Assembly (NCBI GenBank): GCA_951799445.1
Contig: OX637290.1
Coordinates: 374,501-438,500 of the forward strand
Length of the DNA stretch: 64,000 nucleotides
DNA from: Pseudisothecium myosuroides
Lineage: Eukaryota; Streptophyta; Bryopsida; Hypnales; Lembophyllaceae
Reading direction: 5' to 3'
Positions within the stretch are counted from its first letter, which is position 1. Every line of letters starts with the position of its first letter. Under the pieces are notes generated by a model that did no database searches, was not told where the DNA came from, and saw only the letters and a list, made by a program, of their open reading frames with translations. The position numbers and the translations under genes are program-made. Below, in pieces: positions 35,116 to 44,757 of this stretch.

Positions 35116-36743
35116 CAGATTGTCATACCTAGATGGCTCTACAAGACTGCTTCTCCACATTTCTCTCACAAGACCAGAATAATAGATTCTTTCATTAAAA
35201 TGCTCGTTGTTGTTATGGGTATGATTGCTCATGGTCATGGCAACGTTTGGTACGCCCACTACAGGCTAGAAACTTTTCCAACGAACTCAAATCACACCAT
35301 TGGATCCATTATAAGGTTGTTGCGTGATTTGGAGAGACCACTGAAGAATTCATTGCACCAATTGCCTGCCGTCAAGGATGGGCAATCCGCATTAATGATG
35401 GCAGTACTGAAAGGCTTAGAAATGTGTTTGGACTCCCTTCTTCCTCCTCCAGTGGACCCAATCTCCGCTCAACCTCTACCCCCTATATTGACTCTACAAC
35501 TGGACATTGCGTCATGCGACAACAAGAATCGATGGGTTTTTGTTTTCTATTCTCTTTTTGTTTTCAAAGGCATTTTCCGTGAGATATACATCAACTTCCT
35601 CATCGTTGGACACCCTCATGAAGACATTGATGCTCTTTTTGGTCAATGGAGCACCATGTTGAAGACAAATAATTACCAGACTGTTCTGAGGCTCATGAAA
35701 TCCTTCATGGACTGTAAAACCCATCCGGTCATTCCACACTTCATTAAAGAAGTTCCTGATTTCAAGGGCTTTGTAGAAGGGTATTTGGACAAAGGTGGGG
35801 ACTTTTTGGAAGATCATTCTATGGCCCAATAGTTTATTTTCTACAAGGATTCAAGTGGATGGCCATTGATGGAGTATAAGCATCTTTGTATTAATAGGAA
35901 TTAGCTGCCAGAGGGTGGTAAAGGAATTTGCTTGTGGTCTGAGACTAAAGACGGTCGACCCAAGGTGCAAAGCGGTGTTTCGCGACCTTTGCCTCCACGT
36001 CAAATGAAATTCTTTGATGATTTCAAAAAGGGTTTAAACAATTTCATTGCGCACTAGAGCACTATGATGGACAATGACCAATCTGGAGAGTTCAGGAGGA
36101 AGAATGAATTTATAAATAGTTATTGGAAAGGTGTGAGAAGCGCTCTAGATGCAACCTTGGTTGCGCACAAGACATTGGAGGTGGATTTTGGCCGGCTTCT
36201 AAAATCGCTGGTGAACGGGAAGACACAATGGGAGAAGATGGTGCAGTGCAAAAAGAGTTTGCGCAGGATCCACCTTTTGTTGGCCAAAGGCGTGACCACC
36301 CACGTCCTTCTTTTCGTGTTGCTCGTGATGTGTTTGCCGGTTATTTTGTCATCGTGCGCCCTCATCGTAGTGCCCCAAGGCCGTTTTGGCTTGCTAGAGC
36401 ACTAACAAATCCGAGTCTAGATCCGAGGAATCTTAAATCAATACGGATCCAATATTGGAAGCCTTTTGATAAACATCGTCCTAATCCTGAAACGTATGAT
36501 GGATGGAATCCAAAAGCAAGGAATTTGTGGGTCGAGGATACACCTATATTACTGATCTAGTCGAGCACGGGCGTTATCATGACATTTTTCAAGGCACGTG
36601 GGAAAAGAGGTGTTGATGATCAACCTCAAATTCTTCCAGATGTCAAAATTTCCAAAGCACAGTTTGACATTATCAAGTCATCAGTGGCGGCGATTTTAGC
36701 TAAATCTAACAATGATGTATCCTCGACAGAAGAAGAAGAATAG
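35116..36743 (+). pseudogene. Transposase-like gene, C-terminal half, with three TAGs and a frameshift
   Basis: The open frame begins at 35116 without a start codon, so the 5' part is missing. It carries AHGHGNVWYAHYRLETFP, then TLQLDIASCDNKNRWVF and FLIVGHPHEDIDALFGQWS, the Asp-containing core segments of the family whose N-terminal half is seen at 9425. Stops at 35830-35832, 35902-35904 and 36055-36057 are all TAG, at positions where Gln or Trp would be expected. Near 36250 the frame shifts; the other frame continues with YFVIVRPHRSAPRPFWLAR, IRIQYWKPF and YDGWNPKARNLWVE (a BAH/Tudor-like C-terminal domain, inferred). It ends with an acidic EEEE tail at TAG 36741-36743. Confidence 0.55.
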
Positions 36744-37551
36744 TTTAGATTTTTGTTATTTTATTATTATTCTTGGTGTTCAAGTAGAATGCACTTTTGC
36801 ATTTAGATGTATTTAGATGTTTTCAGTTTCATGTTGCAGTATTTGAAGTCAAAGGATATTATTGCCATGTCACAATGTTTGAATTCTATTAATAGTAAGT
36901 ATTATTTTATTTGTGTTTGCATTTTATGTAAAGTATTTTTGCTTTATTCCAATTGAATGTGTTTTTTTGGTTCTATTGTATTTTATGTGAAATGTTTGAC
37001 AACACAAGTATGTACATTATTTACTGTTTCTACACAAACAAGTCTGAATTTTAAAAAAGTCCTACTTTCAAACTTGTTGGTCTATTATATTTTTATGTTA
37101 ATAATTGAAAAAAAATTCTAAATGTTCACAGCGGATTCTTGCTACTTGGTTAGTTGGTTTAGTATAAGCAAAATATACAAAATAGTATTTGGACATTTCT
37201 AAGTCTCTATTTAATGGACACTAAATTAATTCTAAATATAGAAGGAATTAAAATGAGACCTCAACTTGTCTCAATTTAACAAATAAGGCCTTACAGTACC
37301 ATGTAATTGATGTAAACAATTTGGAATTACAGTAAAAGTACATTCCAAAACAAAACCTTTTTATTATTCTTGAATTTATAGTGACACTGACATACGTCAC
37401 ACTTGAATCACCTAGTTTCAACATTAATCCCTAAAGGTCCATTGTCCCTCAAAGGGACAACGGGAAATTTAGGTTGGTATCGTAGAAGTCATTTTAGAAT
37501 GGACGTTTGTGAAATTTTGAAAAAAGATAGACTTACATGAACTTCATCAAA

Positions 37552-37604
<53 letters not shown>

Positions 37605-38512
37605 TTTTTTTATCAGGTGCCCAAGTCAAAAGTTATGTTGTTTGAAGTTTCTTAGGCAAAAAGGGCAACTTTGAGCAGTTGGTGAAAAAAAACTCATCTG
37701 TTTCTAAAATTTGGTATGTATATAACTACCATGATATAATAGACAATGTTAAAAAAAAAATATGTGTAGTGCAAAAATCTCATTTCATGAGAAGCTAAAG
37801 ATTTCTGACCCTATCCAACAAGGTCCAAAAAAATCCTTTTCTTCTATAAGCTTGCAATCTACACAATCAAATGGGCTAAAATTTTCCACATTCCCATAGT
37901 AGCCATCTAGTACATTTTCATACCAATAAATTTCAAAAAAGAAACTTTTTCTATTGTATTTTTTCTCAATGCACTTAAACATGATAATTTTTGACTTATT
38001 AAATGTACTCTCAATCTTGTAGGCATTAACTTCCAAAATTGACACCAAGGCAAGGATCAAAAATCAAGTTACCTAATTATAAGCACAATAGTAAACCAAA
38101 GTAAGCAACCAAAGTAAATTTGCTATTAGAAAAAAATAAAAATTTGCATGTTCTTCTTGAAGGAAGGACTTCAAAATAATCATTTGATATTTTGATGTGA
38201 AAAATCTTCTCAATAAAGAATCCTTAGATGTTGATGTTGCCAACAAAAGGATGTAAGGTGAATGGTAGTGCTACAATCATTTCTATGGCTAAATTTGCCA
38301 ACCTTTGATTTTGTATTCTTCACAAACACAATAGGTGAAGAAAATGCAAGAGGTGACAACCTCTATGAACATGTTCCTAGAGTCATTTCCAACCAATGCA
38401 ATAGTTTTCAATCAATGATCAACACCATAACATATTCACAAATGATGACAAATTCCAATGAAGAGCTCCAAACAACAACATAGGCTACAATTGGTCAGGA
38501 TTGCCAACCTCA
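36744..38512. other. Noncoding AT-rich stretch with microsatellite
   Basis: An (AT)n run at about 37554-37587 is followed directly by a run of about 25 T. Minus-strand frame 37785-38060 and plus-strand frame 38262-38483 have no recognised domain. The last part is the 3' flank of the PPR gene. Confidence 0.5.
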
Positions 38513-40927
38513 TCACCAATAATCACCACAAGAACACACGCCATTTTGAAAATGGTGAAAGCGATTAGCATCCCTCACAACAATCTCTCGTTCAGTTGCC
38601 TTTGAGATAAACTTGGTTGCTGTATGGCAGTCTGAACACACTCGAAGGTTCTTGAACACCCGAATTGGCTCTCCAAGGGGTGTCCGCATGAGTCCATAAA
38701 CAATAGCCAACTTCTCACTATGGGAACAAAGAGCAAGTTCTTTCTCCTCCTCCTCAATGTTCCGCAACACTAGCCGGGTGTCAGGAATGTAGCCTTCGGC
38801 CTTAATTGTCTCACTCAATCTCCTCAGCTCAACATAGATCTCCTTCGCTTCTGAGTGAGAAGTATCCCCTACCACGAAGTCATGGACCTTGTTATCAACT
38901 TCAATCCAGCTACGCCCTGGCTCCTTGCGTATACCTCTCTCCTGCATCATAGTGCGCACCCACAACACCTCCTCCCACTTGCCAGCTCCAGCATAGATAT
39001 TCGAGAGAAGCACGTATGCAGAAGCATCCATCGGTTCCAACTTGAGCCACTCATTAGCGGCAAGTTTGCCCAACTCCACATTGCCGTACGTTCTACAAGC
39101 ACCGACCAAGGCTCCCCAAGTTGCACCATTTGGATCCACCGGCATGTTGTCAATCAAGAGCTTTGCTTCCTCCAAGTGTCCTGCTCGCGCAAGAACATCC
39201 ACCAGGCAGTTACAAAGCACCACACTAGGTTCGATGCCATAATCTTGTGTCATAGCCAAAAAATGTCTACGGCTCTCATCCACAAGGCCTGAATGACTAC
39301 AAGCTGACAACACTGCAACGAATGAGATCACATCAGGCTTCCCACCGTCTGCAATCATATTTTTGAACAATTCCAGGGCTTCGTGCCCACATCCATGGTC
39401 TGCAAGTCCACCAATCATCACGTTCCACGTGATCAGGTCACGATCCTCCATCCGGTCAAAAACTAGCCGAGCATCATCCAAACTGCCACACTTTCCATAC
39501 ATGTGGACAAGCGCATTGCCCACACGCAAATCCGACTCAAGTCCCGCTTGGAGGACATGCCTGTGAACCTCCTTCACCCACTCCAAAGCTCCTACGCTTG
39601 AACATGGATTCAGAATGCTCGCAAACGTGAATGCATTGGGCTTCAAGCCTTCCCTTTGCATTCGCATAAACAGCTCATATGCTTCTTGCCCACATCCGTG
39701 TTCGGCAAGTCCACCAATCATCACGGTCCACGTGATTACGTCACGATCCTCCATCCGGTCAAAAACTAGCCGAGCATCATCCAAACTGCCACACTTTCCA
39801 TACATGTGGACAAGCGCAGTGCCCACACGCAAATCCGACTCAAGTCCCGCTTGGAGGACATGCCTGTGAACCTCCTTCACCCACTCCAAAGCCCCTGCGC
39901 TTGAACATGGATTCAGAATGCTCGCAAACGTGATTGCATCGGGTTTCAAGCCTTCCCTTTGCATTTGCATAAACAGCTCATATGCTTCTTGCCCACATCC
40001 GTGTTCGGCAAGTCCACCAATCATCACGTTCCACGTGATTACGTCACGATCCTCCATCCGGTCAAAAACTAGCCGAGCATCATCCAAACTGCCACACTTT
40101 CCATACATGTGGACAAGCGCATTGCCCATACGCAAATCCGACTCCAGTCCCGCTTGGAGGACATGCCTGTGAACCTCCTTCACCCACTCCAAAGCCCCTG
40201 CGCTTGAACATGGATTCAGAATGCTCGCAAACGTGAATGCATCGGGTTTCAAGCCTTCCCTTTGCATTTGCATAAACAGCTCATATGCTTCTTGCCCACA
40301 TCCATGTTCGGCAAGTCCACCAATCATCACGTTCCACGTGATCAGGTCACGATCCTCCATCCGGTCAAAAACTAGCCGAGCATCATGAACACTGCCAGTA
40401 TTTGCATACATGTGGACAAGCGCAGTGCCCACACGCACATCTGATTCAAGCCCAGCATGTCTTACACACGCATGAACTTCTTTGCCCCACTGCAAAGCTG
40501 ATGGATCGGCACATGCCTTCAGGACGCTCGAGAAAGTAAATGCATCTGGCTGGACCCCTTTTTGGCACATTTGATTGAAAAGTTCCATTGCTTTGTCAGC
40601 ATGATTGTGCTTTGCATAACCTCCAATCATAATGGTCCAACTGAACACGTTCTTGTTCACAAGTTTATCAAACACTCCACGTGCAGCCTCCAAGTCTCCA
40701 CACTTGATATACAAGCTCACTAGGTTGTTTGCCACATATGTATTCTGCTCCATTCCACTCTGGTTGATGTAGTCGTGAACCTGCTTCGCCAAATTAGCTC
40801 GAACGTTTTTCTCCTTCAAGCACCGTCTCAAAACTTCAACATACATATCCGAGTTGATGGCCAAGCCTTGTTCTAGTCGAATCTTCAAATTACCAATTGC
40901 TTCAATCGTGGTTCTTGCACTTTCCAT
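38513..40927 (-). CDS. PLS-class pentatricopeptide repeat protein with DYW domain
   Basis: Intronless frame of 804 codons from the ATG at 40927; the frame is also open to a GTG at 40987. The repeats run as alternating S, P and L motifs from about residue 55 to 560 (such as ALVHMYGKCGSLDDARLVFD, VITWNVMIGGLAEHG). E motifs (ATWGALVGACRTYG, YVLLSNIYAGAGKWEEV), the PG box (RKEPGRSWIEV) and a complete DYW deaminase domain follow: HSEKLA supplies HxE, CSDCHTATK supplies CxxCH, and the end is CSCGDYW. Known: such proteins act in mitochondria or chloroplasts, bind one RNA site and deaminate a C to U. No clear transit peptide is visible, so a 5' exon may be missing. Stop is TGA. The frame and all catalytic residues are intact. 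Central SPL triplets are near-identical copies. Confidence 0.95.
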   Translation of the reverse strand: MESARTTIEAIGNLKIRLEQGLAINSDMYVEVLRRCLKEKNVRANLAKQVHDYINQSGMEQNTYVANNLVSLYIKCGDLEAARGVFDKLVNKNVFSWTIMIGGYAKHNHADKAMELFNQMCQKGVQPDAFTFSSVLKACADPSALQWGKEVHACVRHAGLESDVRVGTALVHMYANTGSVHDARLVFDRMEDRDLITWNVMIGGLAEHGCGQEAYELFMQMQREGLKPDAFTFASILNPCSSAGALEWVKEVHRHVLQAGLESDLRMGNALVHMYGKCGSLDDARLVFDRMEDRDVITWNVMIGGLAEHGCGQEAYELFMQMQREGLKPDAITFASILNPCSSAGALEWVKEVHRHVLQAGLESDLRVGTALVHMYGKCGSLDDARLVFDRMEDRDVITWTVMIGGLAEHGCGQEAYELFMRMQREGLKPNAFTFASILNPCSSVGALEWVKEVHRHVLQAGLESDLRVGNALVHMYGKCGSLDDARLVFDRMEDRDLITWNVMIGGLADHGCGHEALELFKNMIADGGKPDVISFVAVLSACSHSGLVDESRRHFLAMTQDYGIEPSVVLCNCLVDVLARAGHLEEAKLLIDNMPVDPNGATWGALVGACRTYGNVELGKLAANEWLKLEPMDASAYVLLSNIYAGAGKWEEVLWVRTMMQERGIRKEPGRSWIEVDNKVHDFVVGDTSHSEAKEIYVELRRLSETIKAEGYIPDTRLVLRNIEEEEKELALCSHSEKLAIVYGLMRTPLGEPIRVFKNLRVCSDCHTATKFISKATEREIVVRDANRFHHFQNGVCSCGDYW
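39363..40400 (-). repeat. Near-identical 303-bp (101-residue) tandem repeats inside the PPR gene
   Basis: The block covering one S-P-L triplet recurs with a 303-bp period (for example the CATCCGGTCAAAAACTAGCC stretch near 39449, 39752, 40055 and 40358). Adjacent units differ at only a few positions, even at third codon positions. This indicates recent unequal exchange or gene conversion. Confidence 0.85.
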
Positions 40928-40989
40928 GAGCGTACGACCGCCACCAACCTGTACAATATGCCTCGGCTCTCTTGCAGTACTAGACACAA

Positions 40990-41333
40990 TGCGTCCTCTT
41001 CCATTGTAGCCCTTAGATAGACTGATTCATCAATACAGTTTTCATTAGAAAAAACTTAGAAAGAAGAACACTGAAACGCAAAGTGGAAAGGGTGCAACAC
41101 CACTAATGCCCTGTACTCGCATATCTTAATGTGAACAAAATTGCATCCACCCATTTTATTTCTTGATATCTCACATACATAGCAATTCTTTGAAAATCAT
41201 CCCACTCTAAGTGCATCCAATAACCCCAAAGAAAGAACAGAGCATACTGCACGAACAAAAATCCTCAAAATCACTTATTTCTAGATGCATATACTCTCAT
41301 CACTAGACAAGGGAGCCAACGCAATTCCTGAAG
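40990..41333. other. Intergenic stretch between PPR and OSB-like genes
   Basis: It holds the 5' flank of the PPR gene and the 3' flank of the OSB-like gene, both on the minus strand. No other feature is seen. Confidence 0.4.
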
Positions 41334-41850
41334 TTACCTGTTTCCTTGTGTTGTGTCTTGAGAATCTTTGGTGCGATAATCAACAAGAGGCTGCAATTTG
41401 CCTTCAGTTACCAGCTTGAGCTTTGCCTTCACCCATGGTGGAGTTGACCAGCCATCTATCCAAAGCGCTTTCCTTGCCACCTTATGTCTAAAGTCAGGTG
41501 ATCTTGGATTCCTCTGTAGGCGCCACAACCCATGATCAGATCCTGAAAACCTGTCTCATGCTCATTTTGCATCCAACAATCAACATTCAAGGAATATTTG
41601 TAGTTGATATTGCGATGATCTGAGCAATTTTCAGTGCACTCTTGGACAACAAACAACGCAATTTCGCACTTGGTGCTTTACTAAGTGCCCATGGCCTTGT
41701 ACACGCAAGAAATATCCCCGTCACTTGTTGACCCGAGCATTGCATCCACTTTCATTTATCAAATAGTCAAACCTTATCGCCTCTATTGTCCCACCACTGC
41801 GTAGGATCCGCAAAATACTCTTCCCAAAGTTCTTGAACCGACTGTGGTTC
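41334..41850 (-). CDS. OSB-like protein, C-terminal PDF-motif exons
   Basis: Two exons joined at 41773/41513 (GATAAG|GTTTGA ... CCTACAG|AGG, phase 0). The first reads LWEEYFADPTQWWDNRGDK; the second reads RNPRSPDFRHKVARKALWID, then PPWVKAKL and a tail to TAA at 41334. Together these make one PDF motif, the signature of plant organellar single-stranded-DNA-binding proteins, which bind ssDNA in mitochondria or plastids and limit illegitimate recombination. The N-terminal OB-fold exons were not identified. Candidate upstream minus-strand exons with good donors end near 41940, 42345 and 42640, and an Arg-rich possible targeting sequence lies at 43695-43443. No stop interrupts these two exons. Confidence 0.65.
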
Positions 41851-44186
41851 ACCTGAATCCACCGCAACATGCTTCGTCCATGTCAGTCACATTCTCACCA
41901 AGAGGGGCAAACTCTTTCTGTGAAAATGGGCATGTGATACATACCTGAAGCATTGGAATTCGAAGGTGGTCTCTTCCAAACTGATGAAAATGATGAACGC
42001 CTATTTGGTCCACTCCTTCGTATGGGAGAGGACAAGGGCAAGGATAAAGAAAGGTAGAGTGGCCATGGAGACCTGAAGCCTGTGATTGCACAGACATCCT
42101 GGGCACACAAATGTCAACACTCTGTCAATGAGCAACTTCGTACCATTTAAAGCACACTCTCCCCATCAATACCGGGGCTTAGGGTTCGGTGAACCATGTT
42201 CATATCCGGTTACGTTTGGAAAAATGTGACTACGTCTATATCGAACATTGCTGTAAAGGAGAACCCATATTTCGACACATTTGTTGCCAACATGACGACA
42301 GTAATCCATGTCACAAGTCATCCAAGCGCTAAATTTACTCACTTGAGCACCAGCTGGTCCACGCACCAACAAGAAGCTTCTCTGCTCTCTCCCAAACTGC
42401 AATTGCTGTCTACAATCTAAATCCCGCAACACCAATTGAGCTGGCAATCCCATCACTATCTGCCTTTATTACAGAGACCACTCATTGACTGTTACTAAGA
42501 AGAACTCACAAAGACTAACGCCGGAATGGACCTGTGAAGAGAAACACATCAAATTGAGAAGAAATTTAAGGAGTGAAAAATCTGCTACGAACTCCAAATC
42601 CTTAAATCCCTAACACACAATAAATTAAGTCCACAAACAAAGCCGCATACCTTACACTTCCGACGGCCAAATGAAGCAAGACAAGCTGCCCAAGGACGGC
42701 AAACCTCCACTGCAGCTTCACGAGGAGCAGCTCCGTCCACAGGATCAATCAATTGCTGAGGCAAGAATTCAAGATCCACCCATTGATTAGCATACAACCC
42801 CAGTCAATTGACTTGTCACACCCCTATTCTGACATATGACGATACCTCGTATTGGGTAAATATGACTGGAATCAGCATATATGGCACCGATTTAGCCGTT
42901 TCCAGCACATTATTCACATGTAACGCAAGCGAAGGTGATGGCGGAGTCGTTTTTGACCCTGTAACAACAATTATTTCTGCCATGAATTTACTAGAAACCA
43001 AAGTGTGAAGAGGAAAGCTTCACCTGAGTTTGAATTGCTACTCTAGCGAAATCCTACGAGAGCAACATACGCAGACAGATTTCAAGCACCAAATGGAACC
43101 CCCTTCTACTTTTTCCCCTATCTGAGATACGAGACGCCCGTCTTCTTCTAACACTTTGCTACTCCACAAGTCTAAGCTTCGAAGGCACAAATATTCTAAG
43201 ATTCCAACACGCCTTATCCCCAAAGCAACCTCTCTACCCTCACGCACTTAAAATTTTAGCTTCAAATTAGCTACAAACAGGATCCCACACAAGATCATTG
43301 CCCCAAACGCTTGCCCAATTTACAAGCCCCCACAGTACGCATCAAATCCTCAAAAGGAGCAACAGAGATCACACGAAAATCTCCAGTACTACTAAAACTA
43401 CAGCTTCTACTACTACTACGGTGAGCAATCTACAACGAGGGGTCACTGCACGCAGCAGGGACAGTTACAGCTAGTGCCAGCTTGATTTGAGCTTTCGCTC
43501 GTCCTTGCAACAGAGAAATCTCTCCCCCCTGCAACCCAGTGGCGAGAATTCGGGACCAAATTGGGTGAGCAACTAACCACAAACAGAGGAAAGTGCACAT
43601 GATCCGCGCAAACCGCAAAGCTCCTCGCGCTATCATCACCAACTCTGCGTAATAGTCTAGGTTTGGCCACAAGAAGCTCCAAGCTCCAAGCGTGCATTCG
43701 ATTCACAATTCCAAAACGGAAAGCAATCTGGATCCCAAGAATCATCCCCAAATGAAAGCATACTCGCCCTTTGCAACAAACGTTCCGAGAATGTGTGTAG
43801 TAACAGCGATTCCTTGCGACGAGAATCCCAGAAAACTAATGGACGCAGCAAACAAGGACCAGGGGATTCAAGGCAAGAAGAAGAAGAGCAGCCCTTCATG
43901 TGCGCGGGCCTGGGCGGACCAACTGATCCCTGCCCGGCATTCAACGCTTCTTTGACAGGACTTTGCTAGACAGCAGCTGTGAAAGTTTTCAGCTCTACAG
44001 GATGTCTTCTTGCAAAGGAGAAGTTTTTCCAAAGCATCGAGACAAAATACCTGACTTTCACCTGCTGTTCGCCTTATTTAGGGTGTTCGTCCAGTCCAAT
44101 TCTGTTTTCTTACGGTTTAGGGTTTGATGCTGTTGCCGTTACTGGCTGCTTGCTTCTTGTCACTGAAGCTGGATTTCTGTGGATAG
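41850..44186 (-). other. Probable upstream exons and introns of the OSB-like gene
   Basis: The minus strand has short open blocks ending at plausible donors: 42110-41940 (ending CAG|GTATGT), 42456-42345 (CAA|GTGAGT) and 42797-42640 (AAG|GTATGC). Further upstream is a frame starting near 43695 (MHAWSLELLVAKPRLLRRVG) that resembles an organelle-targeting sequence. I could not join them into one protein, and none shows an obvious OB fold. Confidence 0.3.
42811..43008 (+). pseudogene. Isolated fragment of a nepenthesin-like aspartic protease
   Basis: The plus strand encodes TPILTYDDTSYWVNMTGISI, an AVSSTLF segment and DGGVVFDPVTTIISAM. The YxVxxTGIS, SSxLF and GDGG(T/V)(I/V)xDSGT order is that of the C-terminal lobe of plant A1 aspartic proteases. 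The second catalytic triad, DSGT in active enzymes, is DPVT here. The piece is about 65 codons with no other exon nearby and lies on the opposite strand within the OSB-like region. It is read as a captured or retro-copied scrap. Confidence 0.5.
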
Positions 44187-44189
44187 TTA

Positions 44190-44754
44190 GGGCCGCTTTA
44201 CACTTAGAGGCCGGACCAATTTGTTGTGTCAGAGGCCAAGAATCTTCACCTGTGATTGGACAAAAGGTTGAAATTAGCCCCAACCCCTTTACACCTAGAA
44301 GCCAGGCCAATTCGGTGGAATGAATTTTTAATTCAAAAAAGACATGATCTGACATGGCCCGAGCTTGGTGAATTGGGTGCACCAAAAATGGGAGGCCAAT
44401 TCTTGGCCTTGGGGCCAATTTCAGATTTCAATTAAACAAACTTATTTTATAAAATATTATTTTTTTCAACTAATCAGATTCATTGGATTTGTGCAATTGG
44501 CCTGAAGGGGAATTGGCCCGGCCTCTAAGTGTAAAGCGGCCCTGAAAAATGAGAGAAATGGGCTGAAATTTTCATGTTTTTGTTGAATTGGCCCGGCTTC
44601 TTGGCCTAAAGGCCTTTACATATGGGAGAATTGGCCCCCATTATAATCTTATTCTAATGAGTAGTTGAGACCGGCCTTTAGCCCAAAACGGGCTGAAATT
44701 TTGTGCAATCGGCCTGGAAGAGAATTGGCCCGGCCTCTAGGTGTAAAGCGGCCC
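44190..44754. mobile_element. PIF/Harbinger (Tourist)-like MITE, 565 bp
   Basis: The ends are inverted repeats: GGGCCGCTTTACACTTAGAG at the left and its complement (CTCTAGGTGTAAAGCGGCCC) at the right, matching over about 30 bp. The flanks are TTA on both sides (44187-44189 and 44755-44757), the 3-bp target duplication typical of PIF/Harbinger. An extra internal copy of the right end stops at 44542, suggesting an internal duplication or a nested sibling. It encodes nothing. Confidence 0.8.
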
Positions 44755-44757
44755 TTA

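Noticed and set aside
39363..40172. Plus-strand frames repeated at 303-bp spacing opposite the PPR gene
   Set aside because: They are antisense shadows of the tandem PPR repeats and have no domain of their own.
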